Shown: positions 17,868 to 26,854 of the stretch, in pieces
Numbering within the stretch: the stretch's first letter is position 1
Layout: every line of letters starts with the position of its first letter
Assembly (NCBI RefSeq): GCF_004366635.1
Contig: NZ_SORN01000002.1
Location: 1-64,000, forward strand
Source: Roseinatronobacter bogoriensis DSM 18756
Lineage (GTDB): Bacteria > Pseudomonadota > Alphaproteobacteria > Rhodobacterales > Rhodobacteraceae
DNA: 64,000 bases
Direction: 5' to 3'
The notes under the pieces: model-generated
What the model saw: only the letters and a program-made list of their open reading frames with translations
Database searches by the model: none
What the model was told of the DNA's origin: nothing
Made by a program: the position numbers and the translations under genes

Positions 17868-19724
17868 TCAGAAATTTGCCTGAACCGCGTCGATCATGGG
17901 CTGATCAATCCGGATCGGAGTTGTCTGGCGCAAACTGTTCGAGAAATACCCGAACAGGTCTTGCGCGATGCTCTGTTCAATCTGCATTTCCAGCGCGGAT
18001 CGCAAATCTGCCACATCGTCCAGCATCAGGTCAGGGCTTTCAACTGCGTGCAGTTCAAGAATGTGCACGCGGTTGGCGCTTTCAACGATGCGCACCTCGC
18101 CTGTGTCCATCTCGAATGTGGCGGCCACCAGATCGCGCGGCAGATCCGGCATGATGTCGGTGCGCCGCAACCCGTCAAAGCGGACTGGTGCAATGTTCAG
18201 TTCGGGCGCGTCCCCATTGCCGCGCAGCGCCATTGCAAGCTCTTCCGCCTGCGCGCGCAACCCTTCGAGGATGCGTTCATTCTGCCAATCCGCGATCACC
18301 TGCGTCTCGATCTCGGGCAGGGGGCGTGGGGTTGCTGGCAGCGCTTCCAGATATTCCAGCGCGAACATGCCACCATCCTGCATGAAACTGATCTCTGGGA
18401 AATCGCCCTCTTGCAGCGCCTCTGCCGCGTCGCGCACACTTTCGTAAGCGGCAATGCCGTCGGTCATGCCGGGCCGCCAGTCCATCTGGCCGGACTGCAT
18501 CTCGGTTTCCTGCCCCAGTTGCGCGACAGTGGCCCCACCCGCCAACAGGTCTTCATAGAGGTCATAATCATCCGACAGCACCCGGCGCGCTAGATCTGCA
18601 AGCTGTTCATCGCGCAACTGGTCGCGGGCCTGCTCAAACGTCACTTCCTGCGCAGACAGAATGGCATTCATGCGAAAGATTGCCGGGCCAAGTGTCGTTT
18701 CTGCCGGGCCAACAATTCCGGGCGCTTCAAGCGCGAACACAACATCTGCGGCCGCGCCAAGCTGCGCGCGCGTGACATCGCCCATATCGGTGTCTTCCAA
18801 CTCCAGCCCCCGCTCGGCCACGAGGCTTTCAAACGTGGCGTCACCCGCATTGATACGCGCCAGCGCATCCTCGGCACTTTCCATGTCCGAAAAGACCAGA
18901 CGCTCCACCAACCGCCGCTCTGGTTGCGAGAATTCCGACAGGCGCGCCTCATAGGCTTCGCGCAGAATGGCCTCGTCCACTTCGATCGTGTCGATCACCA
19001 TTTCAGGCGTGATCCAAGCATAGCTGATGCGTTTGCCCTCAGGCAGGGTGTAACGGTCAAGATTAGCCTCGTAAAAGGCTTGCAATGTGGCTTGATCCGG
19101 CCTGCCAACGGGTTCAGCCAGGTTTTCCACGCTCAGGCTCAATACTGTGACATCACGCGTCTGGGCCTGATAATCCAGCAGGGGCTGAACAAGGCTGTCA
19201 GGGGCCGACGCCCCGCTGATCACCGAAAGCTGCAAGATGCTGCGCGCCACATCTTCGCGGATGGTGGTTTCAAATTCAGATTCGTTCATGCCCGCATTCT
19301 GAAGGGCAAACCGATAGGCTTCGCGGTCGATTGACCCGTCCAGCCCCTGAAATGCACCAATCTGCAAAATCTCGCGTTGCACGGTCGTATCGCCCGCAGA
19401 GACGCCAAGGCGCGCGGCCTCATTGTCAAGCACGGCATTATTGACCAGTTGTTCCAGAACCATCTGGTCCAGCCCGAACAAACGCGCCTGCTCCATCGTA
19501 AGGGCCTGACCCATCTGGCTTTGGAAGGCGCGCAATTCGTTCTGCATCGCCCGTGCATAGGTGTTTGCCGAAATGTTGCGATCCCCGACCGAGGCGACAT
19601 TTTGCGACCTGCTTCCGAACCCCTCAACCCCGAAGCCCAGAAGGCTTAGCGCCAGCAAGGCCATCAGAAAACCTGCGGCAATGTTCTTGGCGCTCATTTT
19701 CTTCTTCGGTTTTGTCTTGGCCAT
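17868..19724 (-). CDS. PpiD-like membrane-anchored peptidyl-prolyl isomerase/chaperone
   Basis: 618 residues. A basic cytoplasmic start (MAKTKPKKKMS) and one transmembrane helix (~15-33) are followed by a SurA_N-type chaperone region (NISANTYARAMQNELRAFQSQMG, LVNNAVLDNEAARLGV). A long periplasmic part contains a diverged parvulin (PPIC) domain around 250-370. PpiD stands near SecYEG and receives newly exported proteins; isomerase activity may be absent. An antisense frame over much of this gene is ignored. It precedes trpE in the same operon. Confidence 0.85.
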   Translation of the reverse strand: MAKTKPKKKMSAKNIAAGFLMALLALSLLGFGVEGFGSRSQNVASVGDRNISANTYARAMQNELRAFQSQMGQALTMEQARLFGLDQMVLEQLVNNAVLDNEAARLGVSAGDTTVQREILQIGAFQGLDGSIDREAYRFALQNAGMNESEFETTIREDVARSILQLSVISGASAPDSLVQPLLDYQAQTRDVTVLSLSVENLAEPVGRPDQATLQAFYEANLDRYTLPEGKRISYAWITPEMVIDTIEVDEAILREAYEARLSEFSQPERRLVERLVFSDMESAEDALARINAGDATFESLVAERGLELEDTDMGDVTRAQLGAAADVVFALEAPGIVGPAETTLGPAIFRMNAILSAQEVTFEQARDQLRDEQLADLARRVLSDDYDLYEDLLAGGATVAQLGQETEMQSGQMDWRPGMTDGIAAYESVRDAAEALQEGDFPEISFMQDGGMFALEYLEALPATPRPLPEIETQVIADWQNERILEGLRAQAEELAMALRGNGDAPELNIAPVRFDGLRRTDIMPDLPRDLVAATFEMDTGEVRIVESANRVHILELHAVESPDLMLDDVADLRSALEMQIEQSIAQDLFGYFSNSLRQTTPIRIDQPMIDAVQANF

Positions 19725-19985
19725 GCCATCTCTCTTATGTGTCGTGAGCGGGAAATTCTTTCTGCGTGTGTATGCAAAGGCGGTGGCAGGGGCAAGCGTT
19801 CAGAGGTCAAGTTTTGCCAAGCAATGTGTGAGTTTCGGGCCGATCTCAAGATCGGCTGGCAATAGCCTTGCCGGAAAATGTCTGCCCCGCATGAAAGGCG
19901 AGGGGGTGTCCATCTCGACACGCGCCACCCATCGCATAGCCAGAAGCCGATTGATGTTGCCCACGCCACATGCGAAAGCAGCGCT

Positions 19986-20762
19986 ATGCTGTCCTATCAA
20001 CATAGTTATCACGCGGGTAATCTGGCCGATGTTCACAAGCATGCGCTTCTGGCATGGGTGCTGGACTACATGACGGCCAAGGACAAGCCGATCAGCTATA
20101 TCGAAACGCATTCAGGGCGCGGGCTTTATGCGCTGGACGCACGCGAGGCGCAAAAAACCGGCGAGGCTGCCGCAGGCATCTTGCGCGCAGGCCATGCGTT
20201 TGGCCCCGATCACCCCTATGGGCGCGTTCTGGCCAAGGTTCGTGCGCAGCATGGCGACATGGCCTATCCCGGCTCTCCGCTGATTGCGGCCCAGTTGCTG
20301 CGCGCGCAGGACAGTCTGACCCTGGCCGAATTGCACCCGCAGGAATACGATGCCTTGCGTCAAGTGATGGCGGGAACTGGTGCGACAGTCCAGCGCCGCG
20401 ATGGGTTTGAACTGGCCCAGGCGATCTGCCCGCCCACGCCGCGCAGGGGGGTGCTGATGATCGACCCTTCCTATGAAGTGAAGTCAGATTACACGCAGTT
20501 GCCGGATTTCGTGACCACGATCCGCCGCAAATGGAATGTAGGCGTGATCATGCTGTGGTATCCCGTTCTGAATGCAGGGTTGCACCGCCAGATGGTGGCG
20601 CAAATCAGCGCGAACCACCCCGATGTAGAATGCTATGAAACCGCATTCCCACCCGTGCGCGAAGGGCATCGCATGACCGGCTCTGGGCTTGTGGTGATCA
20701 ACCCGCCTTGGGGTATGGCACAGGAAGCCGCGCGCATAGATTCCCTGATCCGCGCGCTTTGA
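19986..20762 (+). CDS. rlmJ: 23S rRNA (adenine2030-N6)-methyltransferase RlmJ
   Basis: 258 residues, starting MLSYQHSYHAGNLADVHKH, the hallmark N-terminus of the family (formerly DUF519). The catalytic DPSYE motif appears as MIDPSYEVKSDY at about residue 160, and VVINPPWG near the C-terminus is a second landmark. It methylates A2030 of 23S rRNA using SAM. ATG 19986 is chosen because the conserved sequence starts there. Upstream (19725-19985) lies the divergent promoter region shared with the PpiD-like gene; no other feature is seen. Confidence 0.95.
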   Translation: MLSYQHSYHAGNLADVHKHALLAWVLDYMTAKDKPISYIETHSGRGLYALDAREAQKTGEAAAGILRAGHAFGPDHPYGRVLAKVRAQHGDMAYPGSPLIAAQLLRAQDSLTLAELHPQEYDALRQVMAGTGATVQRRDGFELAQAICPPTPRRGVLMIDPSYEVKSDYTQLPDFVTTIRRKWNVGVIMLWYPVLNAGLHRQMVAQISANHPDVECYETAFPPVREGHRMTGSGLVVINPPWGMAQEAARIDSLIRAL

Positions 20763-20797
20763 CGCTGCGCCATCATCGAAATTGCGCGCCTTAACCC

Positions 20798-21403
20798 TCA
20801 GGTTTTGGCCTTGGACTGCGCGCGTGCCGCATAGAGGCGAGAGGCCAGCAGAAAGAGGATGACCAAAGTCAGCACTACAACCAGCGGGCTTTGAAACCGC
20901 GACACAACCCAAGTATGCGCTATCACCACAATCGCTGCGGGCCAGACCAACAGATGCAGTTTTTTCCACAGCTTGAACCCCAGCAGGCGCGGGGCAATAT
21001 CGACCGATGTGAGGGCAAGCGGCAGCATGAGCAGCAGCCCGGCAATGCCCAGCTTCACATGCAACATCTCGCGCATTTCGGCCAGGGCGAATTCCCAGAT
21101 ACCCCCCTGATCCAGAAACAACCAGGTCATCGCATGTCCGCACGCATATAGAAACGTCCAGACCCCCAAAGGGCGGCGCGCGGCGTATAACGGGCGCCAT
21201 GAAATGAATGCCTGAATAAACCCTAGGGCAAGTGTGGCCATCAGGAACAACAGCGCATATCGCCCTGTGCGGTGCAACATGACCTCATGCGGGACAACGC
21301 CCAATTGGCCTGTCTGCCAGTGCCAGATCAGGAACAGGCCCGGCACGCCACATGCGCCCCAAAGCCCCCAGCGGATCACGGATGTCATGCGGCTGGCTTG
21401 CAT
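20798..21403 (-). CDS. msrQ: Heme-binding membrane subunit of the MsrPQ system
   Basis: 201 residues with about six transmembrane helices, in the ferric-reductase-like family. Histidines suitable for b-heme occur within helices (e.g. FLYACGHAMTW, MLHVKLGIAGLL, KKLHLLVWPAAIVVIAHTW). MsrQ carries electrons from the quinone pool or a flavin reductase to periplasmic MsrP. Its ATG overlaps the msrP stop by one base. Confidence 0.93.
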   Translation of the reverse strand: MQASRMTSVIRWGLWGACGVPGLFLIWHWQTGQLGVVPHEVMLHRTGRYALLFLMATLALGFIQAFISWRPLYAARRPLGVWTFLYACGHAMTWLFLDQGGIWEFALAEMREMLHVKLGIAGLLLMLPLALTSVDIAPRLLGFKLWKKLHLLVWPAAIVVIAHTWVVSRFQSPLVVVLTLVILFLLASRLYAARAQSKAKT

Positions 21404-22326
21404 CAGTAATGTGTTTCCAGATCCATTCCGGCGTAAAGATCGGCAACCAACTCTTCGTAACCATTGAACATTTCGGTGCGAATACGGTTTCCGTCATGCA
21501 GTCTGCGCTCGGTCGCCTGATGCCAGCGCGGGTGGCGGACAGTGGGGTTCACATTGGCATAGAACCCGTATTCCCGGGGTGACTTTTCATGCCATGTGGG
21601 CATGGGCCGCTCGGCCAGCAGCGAGATGCGCTTGATCGACTTAATGGATTTGAACCCGTATTTCCACGGCACCACCAGCCGGATCGGCGCGCCGTTCTGG
21701 TTGGGCATCACCTCTCCATACATGCCAACGGCAAGAATGGTCAGCGGATGCACCGCCTCATCCAGACGCAACGCCTCGACATAGGGCCAGTCCAGCAGGC
21801 CTTGCGCCGCGCGCGGCATGATCGAGGTGTCGTCAAAGGCTTCAAACCGCACATACCGCGCGTCGGATTTTACACCAACATGGGCCAGCAGGTCCGCCAG
21901 AGCAAAGCCATTCCACGGGATGACCATGGACCATGCCTCCACGCAGCGCAGCCGGTAGATGCGTTCCTCGATGGGAAAGCGGGCAAGCAGGTCTTCCATC
22001 GCAATCGGGCCGGGGCGGTCAACAAGCCCGTCAATCTCTATGGACCAAGGGTCTGTTTGCAGCGCATGTGCGTGTTGCGCGGGGTCATCCTTGGCAGGAC
22101 CAAACTCGAAGAAATTGCAATAACCCGTTGCAACATCAAAGGAAGTCAGCGCTTCATCGGTCGAAAATGGCCCCGGTACAACTTCTGGCAAGGACTGGCT
22201 GCGCCCCGGTGTGGCATAGGCCAGCAGCCCTGCGCCCATCGCCGTCAATAACTGGCGCCGGTTCAGGAAATCTGACCGGGGGGTGATTTCGGATGATGCG
22301 GGGATTGGGTAGGAAAACCGGGGCAT
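21403..22326 (-). CDS. msrP: Protein-methionine-sulfoxide reductase catalytic subunit MsrP
   Basis: 307 residues. A Tat signal is present (NRRQLLTAMGAGLLAYATP, ~22-40), followed by an oxidoreductase molybdopterin-binding domain with the molybdenum-ligating cysteine in YRLRCVEAWSMVIPW. Exported folded, it repairs both diastereomers of methionine sulfoxide in periplasmic proteins. It needs molybdopterin, linking it to moaD/moaE nearby. msrQ is translationally coupled downstream. Confidence 0.95.
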   Translation of the reverse strand: MPRFSYPIPASSEITPRSDFLNRRQLLTAMGAGLLAYATPGRSQSLPEVVPGPFSTDEALTSFDVATGYCNFFEFGPAKDDPAQHAHALQTDPWSIEIDGLVDRPGPIAMEDLLARFPIEERIYRLRCVEAWSMVIPWNGFALADLLAHVGVKSDARYVRFEAFDDTSIMPRAAQGLLDWPYVEALRLDEAVHPLTILAVGMYGEVMPNQNGAPIRLVVPWKYGFKSIKSIKRISLLAERPMPTWHEKSPREYGFYANVNPTVRHPRWHQATERRLHDGNRIRTEMFNGYEELVADLYAGMDLETHY

Positions 22327-22455
22327 GTGCGAGGATTTGTTCCATTCTTAGGTGTATATGGCGCCCGCACTATTCTGCGTTGGCACCAACCAGACAGCTG
22401 TGCCACAGGCGCATTTTCTTTGTGGCAAGCATCGCCGATGCAGGGCCGAGATGCA

Positions 22456-22469
22456 TTGACCCAGATCAA
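22456..22469. promoter_or_regulatory. FNR/CRP-like dyad upstream of msrP
   Basis: TTGACCCAGATCAA fits the TTGAT-N4-ATCAA consensus with one mismatch. It lies ~130 bases upstream of the msrP start, far for activation of a promoter at the gene itself, so a role is uncertain. The remaining part of the 22327-22577 gap shows no gene. Confidence 0.35.
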
Positions 22470-22577
22470 GAGCGTTGGGTTGAGCTGAACCGCCAGACCT
22501 GAGCGTGGCAGGGGGATACGCCCTTGATCGGATGTTTTCTGAAGGCGGGTTTACGGGCGCTAGACGCTTGCACCTAG

Positions 22578-22742
22578 CCGCGCAGCGTCGGGCCGCGGTG
22601 CAGCGATCCACAGTTGATCTATAGCGCTTTATGCTGACCAAGTCCCTGCGAGATCAGATGATTGCGCTGGTGGCAGCCAAATCGCCGTGCCGTGGGGGCG
22701 GCCCGGCGATGCGCGGCGGCGCTTTGCGCCTTGATTCCGCGC
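22578..22742 (+). repeat. Intergenic repeat element, copy A
   Basis: About 165 bases that align along their length with element C (61268-61434). 22663-22724 is identical to 61355-61416 over 62 bases, and the left part shares GCCGCGCAGCG, GGGCCGCGGTG and TAGCGCTTTATGCTG. It lies between the msrP promoter side and the end of the peptide-transporter operon. Open frames over it are short and do not look coding. Nothing else is seen up to 22825. Confidence 0.85.
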
Positions 22743-22825
22743 CTGGAGTTTATTCCACCGTTTGCAAAGCTCCACAAAGCGGACCTTCGACACGCATACC
22801 GACGCCCAGCGTCACACACAGAGCA

Positions 22826-23830
22826 TTAGCGCCCCGTAGATGCCACCTCTTGGGGCGCAAGCAGATGACAGGCGGCGGTGCCTGTGCTGGTTGGATAGTC
22901 GGGCGGGTTACTGGCCTTGCAGATATCCATCACCTTGGGGCAGCGCGGGTGAAAGGTGCAGCCCGATGGCGGGTTGATCGGATTGGGTATTTCACCCGTG
23001 ACTGGCATACGCCTGCGGCCCGACAGCGCCAGATCGGGCACTGCATCCAGCAACATGCGCGTATAGGGGTGTTGCGGATCAGTGAACAGCCGCTTGGACT
23101 CCGCCACTTCGACCAGCCGACCCAGATACAGCACACCGATGCGGTTGGCCATATGGCGCACCACGCTCAAATCGTGGCTGATCAGCAGATAGGTCAGGCC
23201 GAATTCATCCTGCAAATCACGCATCAGATTCAGGATCTGCGCCTGCACTGACACATCCAGCGCAGAAGTGGGTTCGTCGCAGACAATGAATTCGGGCTTG
23301 GACGACAAGGCCCGCGCAATCGCGATCCGCTGGCGCTGCCCGCCAGAGAATTCATGCGGAAACTTCGCGCCATCAGCCGCCGACAGCCCGACCAGATCCA
23401 GCAGCCGCCCGACCTCCTTGCTGATCTCCGCCCCCCGCAGCAACCCGAAGGTGCGGATGGGTTCGGCAATGATATCTTCCACCCGCCAACGCGGGTTCAG
23501 GCTGGCAAACGGGTCCTGAAAGATCATCTGGAAGCGGCGGCGCAGCGTGCGCATCGCAGCACCCGATGCGAAATCCATTTGCTGCCCGTCAAAGCGGATC
23601 ACGCCTGCCGATGGCTCCAGCAAGCCCACGATCATCTTGGCAATGGTCGATTTCCCCGACCCGGATTCGCCCACCAGCGCAAAAGTTTCGCCGCGCTTGA
23701 TCTCGAAACTGACATTCTCTGACGCTGTGAGAAACTGCCGTTCCTCGCGCTCGATCACGCGGTTCAGCCAGGGTTTAGAGACATCAAACCGGCGCGTCAG
23801 CCCTTCGACCGATAGAAGCACATCAGCCAT
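22826..23830 (-). CDS. Peptide-type ABC importer, ATPase 2 (DppF/OppF family)
   Basis: 334 residues. Walker A is GESGSGKST, the signature FSGGQRQRIAIARAL, Walker B FIVCDEPTSALD, and the C-terminal oligopeptide-transporter extension has four cysteines (GCTFHPRCPKVMDIC...C), which often bind a [4Fe-4S] cluster. It powers uptake with the partner ATPase. The start at 23830 (MADVLLS) has AGAGGTG upstream and lies eight bases inside the previous gene; a longer frame to 23896 lacks support. Last gene of the five-gene operon. Confidence 0.92.
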   Translation of the reverse strand: MADVLLSVEGLTRRFDVSKPWLNRVIEREERQFLTASENVSFEIKRGETFALVGESGSGKSTIAKMIVGLLEPSAGVIRFDGQQMDFASGAAMRTLRRRFQMIFQDPFASLNPRWRVEDIIAEPIRTFGLLRGAEISKEVGRLLDLVGLSAADGAKFPHEFSGGQRQRIAIARALSSKPEFIVCDEPTSALDVSVQAQILNLMRDLQDEFGLTYLLISHDLSVVRHMANRIGVLYLGRLVEVAESKRLFTDPQHPYTRMLLDAVPDLALSGRRRMPVTGEIPNPINPPSGCTFHPRCPKVMDICKASNPPDYPTSTGTAACHLLAPQEVASTGR

Positions 23831-24815
23831 GTGACACCTCTTTTTCCTGCGCGTCATACAGCCAGCATGACACATGCCGCCCATCGGCGCGCGCAATCAG
23901 GTTGGGTTGGTCGCGGTAGCATCGCTCAAAGACCTTGGGGCAGCGCGGGTTGAATGCGCAGCCCTGCGGGATTGCGTTCAGACGCGGCATGGAACCGGGG
24001 ATCTGCGTCAACCGCTCTGCGGTCTGGGTCAGCGTCGGGATCGACCCCATCAGCCCGGCTGTATAGGGGTGCTCGGCGGCCTGAATGACATCGCGCACCG
24101 GACCAATCTCGGCCAGCCGCCCGGCATAGAGCACAGCGACGCGGTCTGCTGTTTCAGCAATCACGCCCATATCATGCGTGATCAGCATGACCGACGCGCC
24201 CCGCTCGGCGCAGATTTCCTTCAGCACATCAATGATCTGCGCCTGTACCGACACATCCAGCGCGGTGGTTGGCTCATCCGCAATGACCAGTTCTGGCTCG
24301 GCTGCCAAAGCCAGCGCAATCACCACACGTTGGCGCATCCCGCCAGAGAAATGATGCGGGTAATCGTCAATCCGTCGCGCCGCCGCCGGGATGCCTACGC
24401 GGTCCAGCAAGCCAACGGCACGCGCGCGCGCCTCCTTTTCGGACAAATCCATATGCGTGCGGATCGTCTCGATCAGTTGCTCGGCCACAGTGTAAAGCGG
24501 GTTAAGGCTGGTCAGCGGGTCCTGAAACACCATGCCGATCCGTCGTCCCCGGACACGGCGCATTTTCTCGCGCGGCAGATTGTCAATCCGCTCTCCACGC
24601 AGCCAGATTTCACCGCCCGCAATCCGCCCCGGCGGTTCCAGCAGGCCAATGATCGCGGCACCGGTCAGCGATTTACCCGCGCCGGATTCGCCGACCATGC
24701 CCAGAACTTCGCCCTCGGCAATGTCGAAAGACACCCGGTCCAGTGCGCGCAATGTGCCGCGCCGTGTCGGAAATTCGACGATCAGATCACGAACGGAAAG
24801 AAGCGGAGCAGCCAT
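23823..24815 (-). CDS. Peptide-type ABC importer, ATPase 1 (DppD/OppD family)
   Basis: 330 residues. Walker A is GESGAGKSL, the signature FSGGMRQRVVIALAL, Walker B LVIADEPTTALD, with the cysteine-containing C-terminal extension GCAFNPRCPKVFERC. It pairs with the downstream ATPase to drive uptake. Its ATG overlaps the stop of the preceding permease gene by one base, showing tight coupling. Confidence 0.92.
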   Translation of the reverse strand: MAAPLLSVRDLIVEFPTRRGTLRALDRVSFDIAEGEVLGMVGESGAGKSLTGAAIIGLLEPPGRIAGGEIWLRGERIDNLPREKMRRVRGRRIGMVFQDPLTSLNPLYTVAEQLIETIRTHMDLSEKEARARAVGLLDRVGIPAAARRIDDYPHHFSGGMRQRVVIALALAAEPELVIADEPTTALDVSVQAQIIDVLKEICAERGASVMLITHDMGVIAETADRVAVLYAGRLAEIGPVRDVIQAAEHPYTAGLMGSIPTLTQTAERLTQIPGSMPRLNAIPQGCAFNPRCPKVFERCYRDQPNLIARADGRHVSCWLYDAQEKEVSHG

Positions 24816-25756
24816 CAGCGCAACCTCGGGTTCAGGGCATCGCGCAGCCAGTCACCCAACAGGTTGACCGACAGCGCCAGCGCCAGCAGCGTCAGCGAGG
24901 GGAACAGCAATATCCACCACTCGCCCGAAAACAGAAAGCCCTGTCCGATGCGGATCAGCGTGCCAAGGCTGGGTTGGGTAGAGGGGACACCCACCCCAAG
25001 AAACGAAAGCGTCGCTTCTGCAATGATCGCCAGCGCAAGGCCGATTGTGGCAATCACCAACACGGGCCCCATCACATTGGGCAGGATGTGGCGCACGAGA
25101 ATTTTGGCTGGATGCGCACCAATCACGCGGGCGGCCTGCACATATTCCTTGGATTTCTCGACCATCGTGGCCCCGCGCACAACACGCGCATATTGTACCC
25201 ATTCCGACAGGCCAATCGCCACGATCAGCACCCAGATCGCCATCGCTTCGCGGTAGGCGGGCGGGATGAAACCACGCGCCACACCGAAAATCAGCAATGC
25301 CAGCAGGATGGAAGGGAAGGTCAGCTGCACATCGGCCACCCGCATCAGCAGGCTGTCAACCCAGCCGCCGCGATAGCCTGCGATCAGCCCCAGCGTGATG
25401 CCCAGCACCATTGCGAAGGCGACCGCCATAAAGCCCACGAAAAGCGAAATCCGCGCCCCGTACAGGATGGTCGAAAAGACATCACGCCCTTGGTTGTCAG
25501 TGCCCAGCCAATAGGTGTTGCCGGTAAACTGGTTCGGCTCCATCGGTGGGGTAAACCCGTCCATCAGGTTCAGCGTGGCCGGGTTGAACGGGTCATGTGG
25601 CGCAATCCAGGGCGCGAAGATGGCCGCCAGAATGATCAGCAGCGATACAGTCGCGGCCACAATCGCAAGCGGCGATTTTCGAAAGGAATAGGCGATGTCG
25701 CTGTCCCAGGCGCGGGCGAAGCGCCCCGGTTCCGGCTTTTTGAAGATGTCACTCAT
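24815..25756 (-). CDS. Peptide-type ABC importer, permease 2 (DppC/OppC family)
   Basis: 313 residues. A single N-terminal helix with the OppC-N region (LWLGTDNQGRDVFSTILYGARISL-type sequence around residues 80-105) is followed by about five helices and an EAA-like loop (EYVQAARVIGAHPAKILVRHILPN) that contacts the ATPases. Forms the channel with the DppB-type permease. Confidence 0.92.
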   Translation of the reverse strand: MSDIFKKPEPGRFARAWDSDIAYSFRKSPLAIVAATVSLLIILAAIFAPWIAPHDPFNPATLNLMDGFTPPMEPNQFTGNTYWLGTDNQGRDVFSTILYGARISLFVGFMAVAFAMVLGITLGLIAGYRGGWVDSLLMRVADVQLTFPSILLALLIFGVARGFIPPAYREAMAIWVLIVAIGLSEWVQYARVVRGATMVEKSKEYVQAARVIGAHPAKILVRHILPNVMGPVLVIATIGLALAIIAEATLSFLGVGVPSTQPSLGTLIRIGQGFLFSGEWWILLFPSLTLLALALSVNLLGDWLRDALNPRLR

Positions 25757-25768
25757 GGCTAATTCCCC

Positions 25769-26755
25769 TCAATGCCGTGCATTGGCCCGGTCCACCCGCA
25801 AGCGCGGATCGACTGCGTAATACAGCAGATCAACGATCAGATTGATCACCACAAAGACCAGCGCGATCAGCATCAGATAGGCGGCCATGACGGGCACATC
25901 GACAAACCGCACCGAATTGATGAACAGCGCCCCGACACCGGGCCATTGAAACACTGTTTCTGTAATGATCGAAAACGCGATGATACTGCCCAACTGCAAA
26001 CCAGTGATGGTGATCACCGGGACCAGTGTGTTTTTCAGTGCGTGACCAAAGTTCACCGCGCGGTTCGACAGGCCGCGTGCGCGGGCGAATTTGATGTAAT
26101 CGGTGCGCAGCACTTCCAGCATCTCGGCGCGCACAAGGCGCATGATCAGTGTCATCTGATACAGCCCCAGCGTAATCGCGGGCAGGATGAGAGAGGCGCG
26201 CCCAGATTCCGTCAGCAGCCCGGTGCGCCACCAGTCGCCCACATATACCGTATCTCCACGCCCGAAAGAGGGCAGCCATTGCAACTCGACCGCGAAAACC
26301 CAGATCAGCAAGACACCGATCAGAAAGGTCGGCAAGGACACACCGATCAGCGATACCGTCATGATCGTGCTGGATAGCCAGCCGCCGCGCCGCAATGCCG
26401 TATAGACGCCAAAACCGACACCAAAGACAAAAGCCATGATGCCAGAGACAAGCGCAAGTTCCAGCGTTGCAGGCAGGCGCGACAGGATCAGTTCCATCAC
26501 CGGCTGTTGCAGACGGTAGGAAATGCCGAAATCACCCGTCACCGCGCGGGCGATGAAATTCCAGAATTGCACAAGAAACGGGTCATCCAGACCCAATGCC
26601 GCGCGCATTTCCGCGCGTTCGGCCAGTGTGGTTTCCTGCCCCACCATCGAGGCGATCGGATCGCCCACAAAGCGAAACAACGCAAATGCCACAAGGGCCA
26701 CAGTCAGCATGACAATGACCGATTGTGCCAGACGGCGCAAAATGAATGCAGTCAT
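25769..26755 (-). CDS. Peptide-type ABC importer, permease 1 (DppB/OppB family)
   Basis: 328 residues, about six helices. Family features are the N-terminal RRLAQSVIVMLTVALVAFALF helix, a long periplasmic loop (DPFLVQFWNF, GDFGISYR) and the EAA-like KFARARGLSNRAVNFGHALKN. It follows the binding-protein gene after a strong hairpin that may lower its expression relative to that gene. Confidence 0.93.
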   Translation of the reverse strand: MTAFILRRLAQSVIVMLTVALVAFALFRFVGDPIASMVGQETTLAERAEMRAALGLDDPFLVQFWNFIARAVTGDFGISYRLQQPVMELILSRLPATLELALVSGIMAFVFGVGFGVYTALRRGGWLSSTIMTVSLIGVSLPTFLIGVLLIWVFAVELQWLPSFGRGDTVYVGDWWRTGLLTESGRASLILPAITLGLYQMTLIMRLVRAEMLEVLRTDYIKFARARGLSNRAVNFGHALKNTLVPVITITGLQLGSIIAFSIITETVFQWPGVGALFINSVRFVDVPVMAAYLMLIALVFVVINLIVDLLYYAVDPRLRVDRANARH

Positions 26756-26801
26756 GCGGGCCCCTCCCGGAGTGGCGCAGGAATGGTCAGTACTCCTGCC
26801 C

Positions 26802-26836
26802 TAAAAACATGCCCGCGCGGAGTATCCCGCGCGGGC
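26802..26836 (-). terminator. Intercistronic hairpin after the binding-protein gene
   Basis: A 10-bp perfect GC stem GCCCGCGCGG / CCGCGCGGGC (26811-26820 with 26827-26836) with a six-base loop. On the minus strand it is followed by ATGTTTTTA. It should stop most transcripts after the binding protein or protect its mRNA, so that it is made in excess over the permeases and ATPases. Confidence 0.8.
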
Positions 26837-26854
26837 AAACAGGTCAAGTCCGGA

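Noticed and set aside
22456..22469. FNR box controlling msrP
   Set aside because: One mismatch and about 130 bases from the gene start, so kept only as a low-confidence site.
22631..23251. Frame starting in repeat element A and running antisense into an ATPase gene
   Set aside because: No conserved sequence or start signal; most of it is antisense to the ATPase gene.
23874..25256. 460-codon plus-strand frame opposite the peptide-transporter genes
   Set aside because: Antisense shadow; no motif, and the minus-strand ATPases and permeases are unambiguous.
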